Assembly (NCBI GenBank): GCA_002437815.1
Contig: DJRP01000011.1
Location: forward strand, 1-46,782
From: Collinsella sp. UBA6357
GTDB lineage: Bacteria > Actinomycetota > Coriobacteriia > Coriobacteriales > Coriobacteriaceae
Length of the DNA: 46,782 nucleotides
Direction of reading: 5' to 3'
Part shown: positions 23,616-33,148 of the stretch, in pieces
Layout of the letters: the number at the start of each line of letters is the position of its first letter
Position numbering within the stretch: the first letter of the stretch is position 1
The notes under the pieces: model-generated
Told to the model about the DNA's origin: nothing
Database searches by the model: none
Seen by the model: only the letters and a program-made list of their open reading frames with translations
Program-made: the position numbers and the translations under genes

Positions 23616-25410
23616 GGCACTCGCCTCCTTCCAAAAGTGATCCGCAGGTGCCAGGGGAAAACGGATCACTTTCATTCGCGCCGCCGGCAAACTCCATTTG
23701 CGAGGCATAGATTTCCTGGTAGATGGTATCGTTCGCGAGCAGCTCGGCATGGGTGCCCTCGCCGTGAACGCGACCGTCGTCGATGACGAAGATGCGGTCG
23801 GCGTCCATTACACTCGTGATGCGCTGGGCGATGATGATCGTGGTGACGTCGGGGATACGACTCAGGTTCTCGCGGATCTTGGCCTCGGTCGCCATGTCGA
23901 CGGCGCTCGTCGAATCATCAAAGATGAGCACGCGGGGATGTTTGAGCAGCGTGCGCGCGATGCACAGACGCTGCTTCTGCCCGCCCGAGACGCCCGCGCC
24001 GCCCTGGCCCAGGTCGCCATCGAGCCCGCCGATACGGTCGAGGAACTCGTCCACGCACGCGGCGCGACAGGCCTCGAGCAGCTCCTCGTCGCTTGCGTCG
24101 GGCGCACCCCACTTGAGGTTCTCGCGCACCGTGCCCGTGAACAGCACGTTCTTTTGCAGCACGATGCCCACGGCGTCGCGCAGGGTCGCGAGGTCGTAGC
24201 TGCGCACGTCGCGCCCGCCCACAAGAACCGTACCCGCGGTGGCATCGTAAAGGCGCGGAATCAGCTGCACGATCGAGCTCTTGCCCGAGCCGGTGCCGCC
24301 GAGGATGCCCACCGTCGAGCCGCTCTCGATGGAGAGGTCGATGTGCTCGAGCACGTCCTCGGCCGCGTCCGCGCGGTACTTGAAACAGACGTCGTGAAAC
24401 TCGATGGAGCCGTCGGCCGGCACCATGGTCGCGGCGTCGCCCGCCGGACCCTCGATCAGAGGTTCCTCGTCGAGCACCTCGGCGATGCGGCCCACGCTCG
24501 TGAGCGCACGCGTGAGCAACAAAAAGACGTTCGAGATCATCATGAGCGAGTTCATGATAAGGAGCACATAGCTCATGAAACCCGTAAGCGAGCCCACGCC
24601 CAGCCGGCCCTCGATGATCATACGGCCGCCGATCCACAGGATCGAGACGGCGGCGACGTACATGGAGAGCTGGAACACCGGCAGGTTGAGCACGGCGGTG
24701 CCGAAGGTCTTGGTCGCGGTGCCGGCGAGCTCGGTGTTGACGGCACCGAACTTATCGCACTCATGGTCGGCGCGCACGTAGGCCTTGACGGCGCGCACGG
24801 CCGTGAGGTCTTCCTGCACCACGCCGTTGAGGTGATCCATCGAAGTCTGGAGCTGACGGTAGAGCGGACTCACGCGCACGGTGATGATGCCAAGCACGAC
24901 GGCGAGCACGGGTAGGATCACGGCGAAGACCGCCGCGAGCTCACGCGAGAGCACAAAGGCGTAGACGAGGCCCATGACCAGGTTCACCGGTCCGCGCACC
25001 ATGGGGCGAAAGCCATTGCCCAGGGCATTTTGGATCACGGTGATGTCGGTGGTCATGCGGGTGACGAGCGACGAGGTCTCGTACTCGTCCAGATTGCCAA
25101 AGGCGAGGGTCTGGATCTTCTGATACTCGGCGGCGCGCAGGTTGGCGCCGAGGCCCACCGCCACGCGGGCCGAATAGCGCGCATAGCCCAGACCGAGCAC
25201 GAGCGACACGCCCGCGCAGACAAGCATGAGCGCGCCCTGGAACAGGATGTATCCCATGTCGCGCGCGGGCACGCCCGTATCGATGATGTTGGCCATGATC
25301 ACGGGGATAAAGAGCTCGAGCGTGGTCTCGACGGCAATGAACAGCACGCCGAGGATGAAGTCGCGTTTGAATTCACCCAGGTAGGACAGCAGCAGCTTGA
25401 GGTTACGCAC
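23608..25410 (-). CDS. ABC exporter half-transporter A (degenerate ATPase site)
   Basis: 600 residues starting at GTG behind GGAGGAAGTGACC, overlapping the marR stop by 8 bases. Membrane domain about 15-305, then Walker A GGTGSGKSS (371-379), signature VSGGQKQRL (474-482), Walker B VLIFDDSTSAVD and switch motif IIIAQRITS. The catalytic Glu after Walker B is Asp and the switch His is Gln, the pattern of the degenerate subunit in heterodimeric exporters such as TM287/288, LmrCD and BmrCD. The last residues (about 580-593) are encoded by a palindromic repeat present elsewhere in the window. Confidence 0.92.
   Translation of the reverse strand: MRNLKLLLSYLGEFKRDFILGVLFIAVETTLELFIPVIMANIIDTGVPARDMGYILFQGALMLVCAGVSLVLGLGYARYSARVAVGLGANLRAAEYQKIQTLAFGNLDEYETSSLVTRMTTDITVIQNALGNGFRPMVRGPVNLVMGLVYAFVLSRELAAVFAVILPVLAVVLGIITVRVSPLYRQLQTSMDHLNGVVQEDLTAVRAVKAYVRADHECDKFGAVNTELAGTATKTFGTAVLNLPVFQLSMYVAAVSILWIGGRMIIEGRLGVGSLTGFMSYVLLIMNSLMMISNVFLLLTRALTSVGRIAEVLDEEPLIEGPAGDAATMVPADGSIEFHDVCFKYRADAAEDVLEHIDLSIESGSTVGILGGTGSGKSSIVQLIPRLYDATAGTVLVGGRDVRSYDLATLRDAVGIVLQKNVLFTGTVRENLKWGAPDASDEELLEACRAACVDEFLDRIGGLDGDLGQGGAGVSGGQKQRLCIARTLLKHPRVLIFDDSTSAVDMATEAKIRENLSRIPDVTTIIIAQRITSVMDADRIFVIDDGRVHGEGTHAELLANDTIYQEIYASQMEFAGGANESDPFSPGTCGSLLEGGECHA
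23634..23672. repeat. Palindromic repeat of the CCCCTGGCAC family, inside a coding region
   Basis: AAAGTGATCCG (minus) and CGGATCACTTT arms flank CCCCTGGCAC, related to the repeats at 35322, 36997 and 37044. It lies within the last codons of ABC half-transporter A and is translated there. Confidence 0.7.
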
Positions 25411-26035
25411 GTAGGGTCACTTCCTCCGCCGTGGTAATCTCCGAGACAGCGGAGTCCGCGTCAAGGCCCGCGGCCGGGCCCAGCGGGGCCGTCTTGGGCA
25501 GTGGCGGCACGCTGCCGGCGACAAGCGCATCGGTCTCATCGCCGGCGTCGCCGAGTTCGCGCATCATATTGCAGCGGGCACGGTCGAGCAGGCTATCGAA
25601 CTGAGCACGCTCCGCCGGTGTGAAGCCTGCGAGCATGAGCTCGTCCACACGCTTGCACTCGGCATCCCAACGATGAACGGTCTCGCGACCATGCTCGGTG
25701 AGTGCGAGCGAGCGGCAGCGACGGTCGCGACCGGGAACGCTCTCGACAAAGCCGCCGCGCTCGAGCGCATCGAGCATGCGCGACACGGCGGACGGATCGA
25801 TGACCAGATACTTGGCGATCTCGCGCTGAGTGCTTACCCCGTGCGCAGCCAAGTAGGACAGGATACGTGGCTGCCCGGGTCCAAGACCAAGTCCTCGAGC
25901 GCAGGCCCGCGTATCGGTTTTCATGGCATGGAATGCCCGCGACAGGCGCATATGCGTGTCATTGAGCGAATAGCCGATCGGTAGCGACTCTCCCGCTGCG
26001 CACTCGGCTGGACGATTTTGCCTAACTCGCTCCAA
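25403..26035 (-). CDS. MarR-family transcription regulator
   Basis: 210 residues if translation starts at the TTG at 26035, which has AAGGAG at ideal spacing; ATG codons further up would overlap the promoter and operator. The winged helix (about 50-125) includes STQREIAKYLVIDPSAVSRMLDALERGGFV and a DRRCRSLALTEHG wing. The roughly 60-residue C-terminal tail (DALVAGSVPPLPKTAPLG...) is longer than usual and looks disordered. It is first in the operon with the ABC exporter genes and probably represses it. Confidence 0.88.
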   Translation of the reverse strand: MERVRQNRPAECAAGESLPIGYSLNDTHMRLSRAFHAMKTDTRACARGLGLGPGQPRILSYLAAHGVSTQREIAKYLVIDPSAVSRMLDALERGGFVESVPGRDRRCRSLALTEHGRETVHRWDAECKRVDELMLAGFTPAERAQFDSLLDRARCNMMRELGDAGDETDALVAGSVPPLPKTAPLGPAAGLDADSAVSEITTAEEVTLRA

Positions 26036-26046
26036 GATCCAACTCC

Positions 26047-26105
26047 TTGACATGTCAAACATTACAGAACAGAGAGCATTATGAACCGATTCCATGACAT
26101 TTCAA
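26047..26105 (-). promoter_or_regulatory. marR operon promoter with two overlapping operators
   Basis: Minus-strand TTGAAA (26100-26105) and CATAAT (26078-26083) form a promoter with a 16-base spacer. A perfect palindrome TTGACATGTCAA lies at 26047-26058 just after the start point. A 10-of-12 match to it (plus-strand ATGACATTTCAA, 26094-26105) overlaps the -35 box. This is the layout expected for MarR autorepression. Confidence 0.65.
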
Positions 26106-26177
26106 GCAATCGCTGTCGTCCGTTCATATCAGACGCTGGCAGACGAAAGACTGCTCATTCCCCCATGAGCACCTTGA

Positions 26178-26196
26178 CCCTATAACCGTTATAGGG
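26178..26196 (+). promoter_or_regulatory. MerR-type operator upstream of the MATE gene
   Basis: CCCTATAACCGTTATAGGG is a perfect 19-base dyad, the form bound by MerR-family activators in the promoter spacer. A TTGACC hexamer overlaps its left edge; a clear -10 box at MerR-type spacing is not obvious. The MerR gene is the second gene of the same transcript. Confidence 0.65.
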
Positions 26197-26244
26197 TTTT
26201 CACTACACTGGTATCTGACCGAACCGAACCCGAAAGCCCCGCCC

Positions 26245-27591
26245 ATGGAACGCGACCTCACCCACGGAAACATCCTCAGGACCATCGCGGTCTTCGCCCT
26301 GCCCTATATGCTGTCCTATCTGCTGCAGATGCTCTACGGCATGGCCGACTTATTCTTTATCGGGCAGTTTGGCGGAGCCGCCGGCATCACCGCCGTGGCC
26401 AACGGGGCGCAGACGCTCTATATCATCACCGTCGCCCTCGTGGGCCTCGCCATGGGCACCACCGTCACCGTGGGACACGCCATCGGGGCGCGCCGCTTCG
26501 ATCGTGCGAGCGCGGCCATCGGCAACACCATCACGCTGTTCATGGGTGTGTCACTCGTGCTCACCGGGGCACTCATCGCGCTCTGCCCGCAGATCGTCAC
26601 GCTCATCGGCACACCCACCGAGGCCGTCGAGGGAACGCATGCCTACCTCGGCGTCTGCTTTGCCGGCATCCCCTTTATCGCCGCCTATAACGTTATGAGC
26701 GCCATCTTCCGCGGTATGGGCGATTCGCGGAGCCCCCTGTACTTCGTGGGGCTCGCCTGCATCGTCAATATCGCGCTCGACTATATCTTCATGGGGCATC
26801 TGGGCATGGGGCCCGTCGGTGCGGCATGGGGCACTGTCATCGCGCAGACCGTGAGCGTCATCGCGGCAGTCGCGTCGCTCAGGTTCCGCGACTCGCAAAT
26901 CCGCCTGCGCCTGGTCGATTTCCGCCCCCGGGCGAGCATGCTCGGCAGCATCCTCAAGGTGGGCGCGCCCGTGGCCGTGCAGGACGCCTGCATCCAGGTG
27001 GCGTTCATGTTCATCACGGTCATCGCCAACCATCGCGGTGTGGTGGACGCGGCGGCCGTGGGCGTGGTCGAGAAGATGATCAGCTTCATGTTCATCGTGC
27101 CGAGCTCCATGGGCGCGACGGTGAGCGCGCTCACCGCGCAAAACGCCGGCGCGGGCGAATACGGGCGCGCCCGGGCGGTGCTGCACCGGGCGATGACGAT
27201 CTCGATCTGCTACGGGGTGGCCATAACGGCCCTAGTGCAGCTCGCAGCCCCGGCACTGCTTTCGATCTTTAGCGGCGAGGCGGCCGTCATCACCGCCGGG
27301 AGCCAGTACATCCGCAGCTACATCTTCGACGCGATCTTCGCCGGCATCCACATCTGCTTTAGCGGGTACTTCGCAGCCTACGGCAAAAGTTACATCGGCT
27401 TCGCGCACAACGTTCTCGCGGTAGCGCTTGTGCGTGTGCCAGGCGCGGCGCTACTGTCGAGCATGTTCCCGACAACGCTTTTTCCGATGGGGCTCGCCTC
27501 GCCCGCCGGTTCGATCCTCTCGGCCGTTATCTGCGCTATCGCATTCACGGTGCTCAACCGTCGCGACGCATTCGAAAAGCTGGCGGCATAA
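26245..27591 (+). CDS. MATE-family multidrug efflux transporter
   Basis: 448 residues with about twelve membrane segments in two related halves. Each half has the expected layout; typical features are MADLFFIGQFGGAAGITAVANGAQ near the N-terminus and the MGPVGAAWGTVIAQT segment in the middle. The family exports cationic drugs or metabolites with Na+ or H+. A weak ribosome site (CCGAAAG) precedes the ATG. It is followed after 27 bases by a MerR regulator gene and carries a MerR-type dyad in its promoter. Confidence 0.92.
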   Translation: MERDLTHGNILRTIAVFALPYMLSYLLQMLYGMADLFFIGQFGGAAGITAVANGAQTLYIITVALVGLAMGTTVTVGHAIGARRFDRASAAIGNTITLFMGVSLVLTGALIALCPQIVTLIGTPTEAVEGTHAYLGVCFAGIPFIAAYNVMSAIFRGMGDSRSPLYFVGLACIVNIALDYIFMGHLGMGPVGAAWGTVIAQTVSVIAAVASLRFRDSQIRLRLVDFRPRASMLGSILKVGAPVAVQDACIQVAFMFITVIANHRGVVDAAAVGVVEKMISFMFIVPSSMGATVSALTAQNAGAGEYGRARAVLHRAMTISICYGVAITALVQLAAPALLSIFSGEAAVITAGSQYIRSYIFDAIFAGIHICFSGYFAAYGKSYIGFAHNVLAVALVRVPGAALLSSMFPTTLFPMGLASPAGSILSAVICAIAFTVLNRRDAFEKLAA

Positions 27592-27618
27592 CGTTCGATA
27601 AGCACGTAGGAGGTTGAT

Positions 27619-28458
27619 ATGTTTAACGGCGAGGAACGCCTGCTGCGCATCGGCGAGGTCGCAAAGCTGTTTAATCTGAGCGTCGGGTCGCTGCGCCATT
27701 ACGAGCGGCTGGGGCTACTCGAGCCCGCCCGCGTGGACCCCGCGACCGGCTACCGTTACTACGGAACCAGGCAGCTCTCCACGCTCAACACCATCAGTCA
27801 CCTGCGCGTGCTCGACCTGCCGCTCGAACAGATTCGCGCGTTTGTGACCACGCGCGATGTGGACCTCATGGAACACCAACTTGTTAAGCAGCAGGAAATC
27901 ATCGAGCGCAAACGCCGCGAGCTCGAACGCGTACAGCACAAGATCGAGACGCAGCTGGCGATCCTTCGCGAAGCGCGCGCAGCCGAGCTCGACGTGATCC
28001 GCGAGCTCGATATCCCCGCGACCACCTGTGCCGTGCTGTGCGAACACGTGAGCCCCTCGGACGCCTACAGCTTGGAATGGCAGATTCGACAGCTGCAGAA
28101 AGACCAGGACGAGACGTTTGTCTTTATGGGCAACCTGGGCGTGGGAATCTGCCCCGAGCGGCTTGTCGCAAGCGACTTCGATGGCTATGACGAGGTGTTC
28201 CTGCTGCTCGACGACACGGACGATTATCACGGCGAGGTCGAGCGGCGCCCCGCCGCGCGAGGTGTCGAAATTGCCTTCAACGGTACACACGGACAGGCCG
28301 GCGAGCGCTACGAGCGCCTGCTCGCCTACATGAATGGTCATGGTCTGGAGCCCGCCGGTCCCTCGCGCGAGATCGCCCTCATCGACGACGTGATCAGCGA
28401 CGACCCGGCCACCTACGTGACGAAGATCGAGATCCCGGTGTGCCCGTGCAGAGCATGA
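27619..28458 (+). CDS. MerR-family regulator with effector-binding domain
   Basis: 279 residues behind AGGAGG. The helix-turn-helix RIGEVAKLFNLSVGSLRHYERLGLLEP opens the chain (about 9-36). The wing GYRYYGTRQLSTL follows, then a dimer coiled coil (about 85-125, KQQEIIERKRRELERVQHK) and a C-terminal GyrI/BmrR-like ligand domain (about 135-279). It resembles BmrR-type sensors that induce their own efflux pump. It probably acts on the dyad at 26178-26196. It ends 4 bases from the convergent ligA gene, with no room for a terminator. Confidence 0.92.
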   Translation: MFNGEERLLRIGEVAKLFNLSVGSLRHYERLGLLEPARVDPATGYRYYGTRQLSTLNTISHLRVLDLPLEQIRAFVTTRDVDLMEHQLVKQQEIIERKRRELERVQHKIETQLAILREARAAELDVIRELDIPATTCAVLCEHVSPSDAYSLEWQIRQLQKDQDETFVFMGNLGVGICPERLVASDFDGYDEVFLLLDDTDDYHGEVERRPAARGVEIAFNGTHGQAGERYERLLAYMNGHGLEPAGPSREIALIDDVISDDPATYVTKIEIPVCPCRA

Positions 28459-28462
28459 ACGG

Positions 28463-30709
28463 CTACGCCTCCGGAACCTGACCTGTTGCCAGGATCCGCT
28501 CGAGGGCCGCCTCGTCCAGCAGCGGCACGCCCAGCTGCTCGGCCTTGGTGAGCTTGGAGCCCGCCTTGGGGCCGGCGACCACGTAGCTCGTCTTCTTGGA
28601 CACGCTGCCCGAAACCTTGGCACCGAGCACCTTGAGCGCCGCGCCCGCCTCGTCGCGCGTGCGGTTGACGAGCGTGCCCGTGAGCACAAACGTGAGCCCC
28701 GCGAGCGGCTGCGCGTCGGCGAGCTCGCCCGCAACGCCGGCGTCGGCCGCGGCCTGTGCGTGCACCGCTCCCAGGTCCTCCTCGAGTGAGAGGCCTGCCT
28801 GACGCAAGCGCTCGAGCACGGCGAGGTTCTCGGGCACGGCGAGGAACTGCTTCACGCTCTCGGCAATCTTGGGACCGATGCCCTCGCACTCGGCGATGTC
28901 CTCTTCGCTTGCCAGGATCAGCTTGTCGATCGACAGGAACCGCTCGGCGATGACCTCGCCCACGCTCTTGCCCACGTGACGGATTCCGAGCGCGAAGAGC
29001 ACGCGCCCGAGCGGTTGCGCCTTGGACTTGTTGAGCTCGGCAACGATCTTCTCGGCCGTCTTGCGACCCACGGGGATGGGGTCGCCCTTCTTGACGCCCT
29101 TTTTGCTGTTGGAACTCGCGTAGGTGCGCCCCGTGTCGAGGCCGGCGATGTCATCGACCGTAAGCTGGTAGAAGTCCGCGACGTCGTGGAGCAGCCCGGC
29201 CGAAATCATTTTGTCGACGATCTCGTCGCCCAGGCCGTCCACGTCCATGCAGCCGCGGCTCACCCAGTGAAGCAGGCGCTCCTTGAGCTGCGCCGGGCAG
29301 TCGATGGAGACGCAACGGTAGGCCACCTCGCCGTCCTCGTGGACCACGGGGCTGCCGCACACGGGGCAGACCTCGGGCATCTGCCAGTCGACCGAATCCG
29401 TGGGGCGCTTGTCGAGCACGGGGCCCACGACCTCGGGGATCACGTCGCCCGCCTTGTGCACGATGATCGTATCGCCCTCGCGCACGTTCTTGCGGCGGAT
29501 CTCGTCGATGTTGTGGAGCGTGGCACGCGCGATGGTAGAGCCGGCGACCGTGACCGGGTCGAACTCGGCGACCGGCGTGAGCACGCCCGTACGACCCACC
29601 TGAATGCGGATCTCGCGCAGGACCGTCTGCTTCTCCTCGGGCGGAAACTTGAACGCGATGGCCCAGCGCGGTGCACGGGCGGTAAAGCCCAGGTCCAGTT
29701 GCTGCTGGAAGCTGTCGACCTTCACGACCACACCGTCGATATCGTAATTGAGGTCGCCACGATGTTCGAGCGCCTGTGCGCAGAACTCGTGGACCTCGGC
29801 CGGCGTGGAGCAGCGGGCGACGTTGGGATTGACGCTGAATCCGGCGCTTCGCAGCCAATCGAGGAACTCGCGCTGGCTGTGCACGTGAAGCGGGTCGGTG
29901 TCGGCCACGGCGTAGATGAAGGTCGCAAGATCGCGGCGCGCCGTGATCTTGGGGTCCTTTTGGCGCAGGCTGCCCGCCGCGGCGTTGCGCGGGTTCGCGA
30001 ACGGCGCGCGGCCCTCGTTGTCGGCCTCCTCGTTGAGACGTAGGAAACTCCCCTTGGGCATGTAGACCTCGCCACGGACCTCGATAGTGCGCTCGCGGTC
30101 AACCCCCATATGGGAAAGCGCGGCCTCGGAAAGGTGCATCGGCACGTCCTTGATGGTGCGGACATTGAGCGACACATCCTCGCCCGTGGTGCCGTCGCCA
30201 CGCGTGGCCGCGCGCACGAAGGCGCCGTTCTGGTAAGTGAGCGCCACGCCCAGACCGTCGATCTTGAGCTCGCAGGTATAGGTGACGCTGCCCGCGCCGA
30301 GCGCGTCCTCCGTGCGGGCGAGCCATTCGTCGAGCTCGTCCAGGTCCATGGCGTCGTCCATGGAGTACATGCGCGCCATGTGCGTGACCGGCGTAAACTG
30401 CTCGCTCACGTAGCCGCCCACGCGCTGAGTATAGCTGTCGGGAGTCACGAGGTCGGGATAGGCGGCCTCGATCTGCTGGAGCTCGACGAGCAACTTGTCG
30501 AACGCGGCATCCGTAATCTCGGGCGCATCGAGCATGTAGTAGCGATAGGCGTGGTAATCGAGCTCGTGACGCAGCTTGGCCGCGCGGGCCGCAGCTCGGG
30601 CGCGGGCATCGGCGGGGACCACGGTTTCGGAAGCGTTCACCGTCGTGTTCGCTGCAGGCATTCCGGAATCGGCATCCACGCTGTCACCAAACAGGCTCGA
30701 TTGCTCCAT
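28463..30709 (-). CDS. ligA: NAD-dependent DNA ligase
   Basis: 748 residues from the ATG at 30709, behind AAAGGAG. It seals nicks in replication and repair. The order is Ia domain (about 45-110), adenylation domain with catalytic K149 in CELKIDG, OB fold, four-Cys zinc finger (CPVCGSPV...CVSIDCPAQ), helix-hairpin-helix region with GIRHVGKSVGEVIAE and a C-terminal BRCT domain ending VPEA. It is longer than the usual 670 residues, mainly through a roughly 40-residue Ala/Thr-rich N-terminal extension that begins MEQSSLFGD, which matches the QxxLF sliding-clamp binding pattern. Confidence 0.96.
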   Translation of the reverse strand: MEQSSLFGDSVDADSGMPAANTTVNASETVVPADARARAAARAAKLRHELDYHAYRYYMLDAPEITDAAFDKLLVELQQIEAAYPDLVTPDSYTQRVGGYVSEQFTPVTHMARMYSMDDAMDLDELDEWLARTEDALGAGSVTYTCELKIDGLGVALTYQNGAFVRAATRGDGTTGEDVSLNVRTIKDVPMHLSEAALSHMGVDRERTIEVRGEVYMPKGSFLRLNEEADNEGRAPFANPRNAAAGSLRQKDPKITARRDLATFIYAVADTDPLHVHSQREFLDWLRSAGFSVNPNVARCSTPAEVHEFCAQALEHRGDLNYDIDGVVVKVDSFQQQLDLGFTARAPRWAIAFKFPPEEKQTVLREIRIQVGRTGVLTPVAEFDPVTVAGSTIARATLHNIDEIRRKNVREGDTIIVHKAGDVIPEVVGPVLDKRPTDSVDWQMPEVCPVCGSPVVHEDGEVAYRCVSIDCPAQLKERLLHWVSRGCMDVDGLGDEIVDKMISAGLLHDVADFYQLTVDDIAGLDTGRTYASSNSKKGVKKGDPIPVGRKTAEKIVAELNKSKAQPLGRVLFALGIRHVGKSVGEVIAERFLSIDKLILASEEDIAECEGIGPKIAESVKQFLAVPENLAVLERLRQAGLSLEEDLGAVHAQAAADAGVAGELADAQPLAGLTFVLTGTLVNRTRDEAGAALKVLGAKVSGSVSKKTSYVVAGPKAGSKLTKAEQLGVPLLDEAALERILATGQVPEA

Positions 30710-30813
30710 AGCGGCACTCCTTTGCTCGATTTCAAACAGACATAAGGGTACCACCGGTCGAAACTGGGTCGAATACCCCATTCGAACCGCACCGAATCGG
30801 CAGTCGTCGAATC

Positions 30814-31025
30814 GGCTTGGACAATTAGTTCAGATACGTATTTTTCTGTTTGCCGATTCGAGCTTGAAAGGAGAGAATTAGTTCAATCTGGCGCTCGCGG
30901 GGCTATGCAAGCAGTTTGTTTTCCCAAATAAGAACCCAGCAGAGCCCGTTTTCCGCCCCAAAACCGCTGACAACGAGCCCTGGTCCGCTTCCGATTCGTA
31001 CATATCTGAACTAACTGTCCAAGCC
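30814..31025. repeat. Inverted-repeat element with 27-base arms
   Basis: Arms at 30814-30840 (GGCTTGGACAATTAGTTCAG + ATACGTA) and 30999-31025 pair with two mismatches. A further partial copy (GAATTAGTTCA) lies inside at about 30877-30887, and short CGAATCGG/CCGATTCG motifs cluster around the arms. It occupies most of the 445-base gap between the ligA start and the protease terminator. It is unrelated in sequence to the elements at 19017 and 32864. Confidence 0.7.
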
Positions 31026-31094
31026 ATCCAAAAGCGCGGGGTCCTCTGACTCTAAATATCCGTTTCACCATCCCCAAGCTCCAAATATATGCAA

Positions 31095-31134
31095 CAAAAA
31101 ACGGACGCCGGCAACATACCGGCGTCCGCTTTTT
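31095..31134 (-). terminator. Terminator of the HtrA-type protease gene
   Basis: The minus strand forms GCGGACGCCGG...CCGGCGTCCG followed by TTTTTTGTTG, 20 bases after the stop codon. Confidence 0.92.
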
Positions 31135-31154
31135 GCGATGTCATGATATCGAGT

Positions 31155-32621
<1,467 letters not shown>

Positions 32622-32651
32622 TGCTTGCGATCCTTTCGTCTGATAACCAAA

Positions 32652-32676
32652 GGCCCGCCGGGCGAACCCGCGGGCC
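32652..32676 (-). promoter_or_regulatory. GC-rich leader hairpin upstream of the HtrA-type gene
   Basis: The minus strand forms GGCCCGC-GGG-TTCG-CCC-GGCGGGCC, followed by TTTGGTT and then the ribosome site. It may be a weak terminator or leader structure controlling the protease gene. Confidence 0.5.
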
Positions 32677-32863
32677 ATCGTTGTTCATGTTTGAGTTGTA
32701 CCCCATCGAGCCCCAAGGCGCACCTCAGAACGGAATCTTTTAGGAAGCTTTAAGTTGCGCCTTTTAATTCGCACACCCGATTCTGGGGTTCGGGCCCTTT
32801 TCGATCGAAAGGCACTATGCCGAGGGAGGAATGACGGCGACTCGACCTTTCTATCTACCAAAT

Positions 32864-33038
32864 ATATGTTATCTAAGCCAAGCAATTTCGCATTTCAGGA
32901 GATGAAACGGGTTTGGCCAAGTACAACACCCTTTCGGCGCAACGTTTCCGCAGGATTGGGTTTTCAAAAAAGCCCGGCTACTCGAGAGATTGCGATTCAC
33001 CTCCTGAAATTCGAAACTGCCTATTCCGTATAACATAT
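32864..33038. repeat. Inverted-repeat element, copy 2 (MITE-like)
   Basis: Arms of 42 bases (32864-32905 and 32997-33038) match at 31 positions, with an exact outer ATATGTTAT and an inner TTTCAGGAG(A/G)TGA. Arms and interior blocks are shared with the copy at 19017-19211. The rest of the 527-base gap from 32622 to 33148 holds the leader hairpin, this element and a terminator, with no convincing gene. Confidence 0.78.
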
Positions 33039-33056
33039 TTTAGTGAGACACAAGAC

Positions 33057-33089
33057 TAATAAAGCCCCGCAAGAACACCTTGCGGGGCT
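33057..33089 (-). terminator. Terminator of the GlnR-like regulator gene
   Basis: The minus strand forms AGCCCCGCAAG...CTTGCGGGGCT followed by TTTATTA, 60 bases after the stop. Confidence 0.9.
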
Positions 33090-33148
33090 CGAAATGCCTT
33101 AAATCTAATGTCGTGAGGCGACGCGTAATCCACCTGGACCGCAAGCGG

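Noticed and set aside
20433..23786. An open frame of more than 1,100 codons on the plus strand, opposite moaA and the ABC genes
   Set aside because: It is the mirror of well-identified minus-strand genes. GC-rich codon use leaves few stop codons in the antisense frame, and the translation is His/Arg/Ala-rich with no domain.
32755..33033. A possible 92-codon gene running through the inverted-repeat element
   Set aside because: The peptide is produced by the palindromic arms, which give a similar peptide on the other strand. Only the FAFQE part is shared with the other copy, where the frame around it differs.
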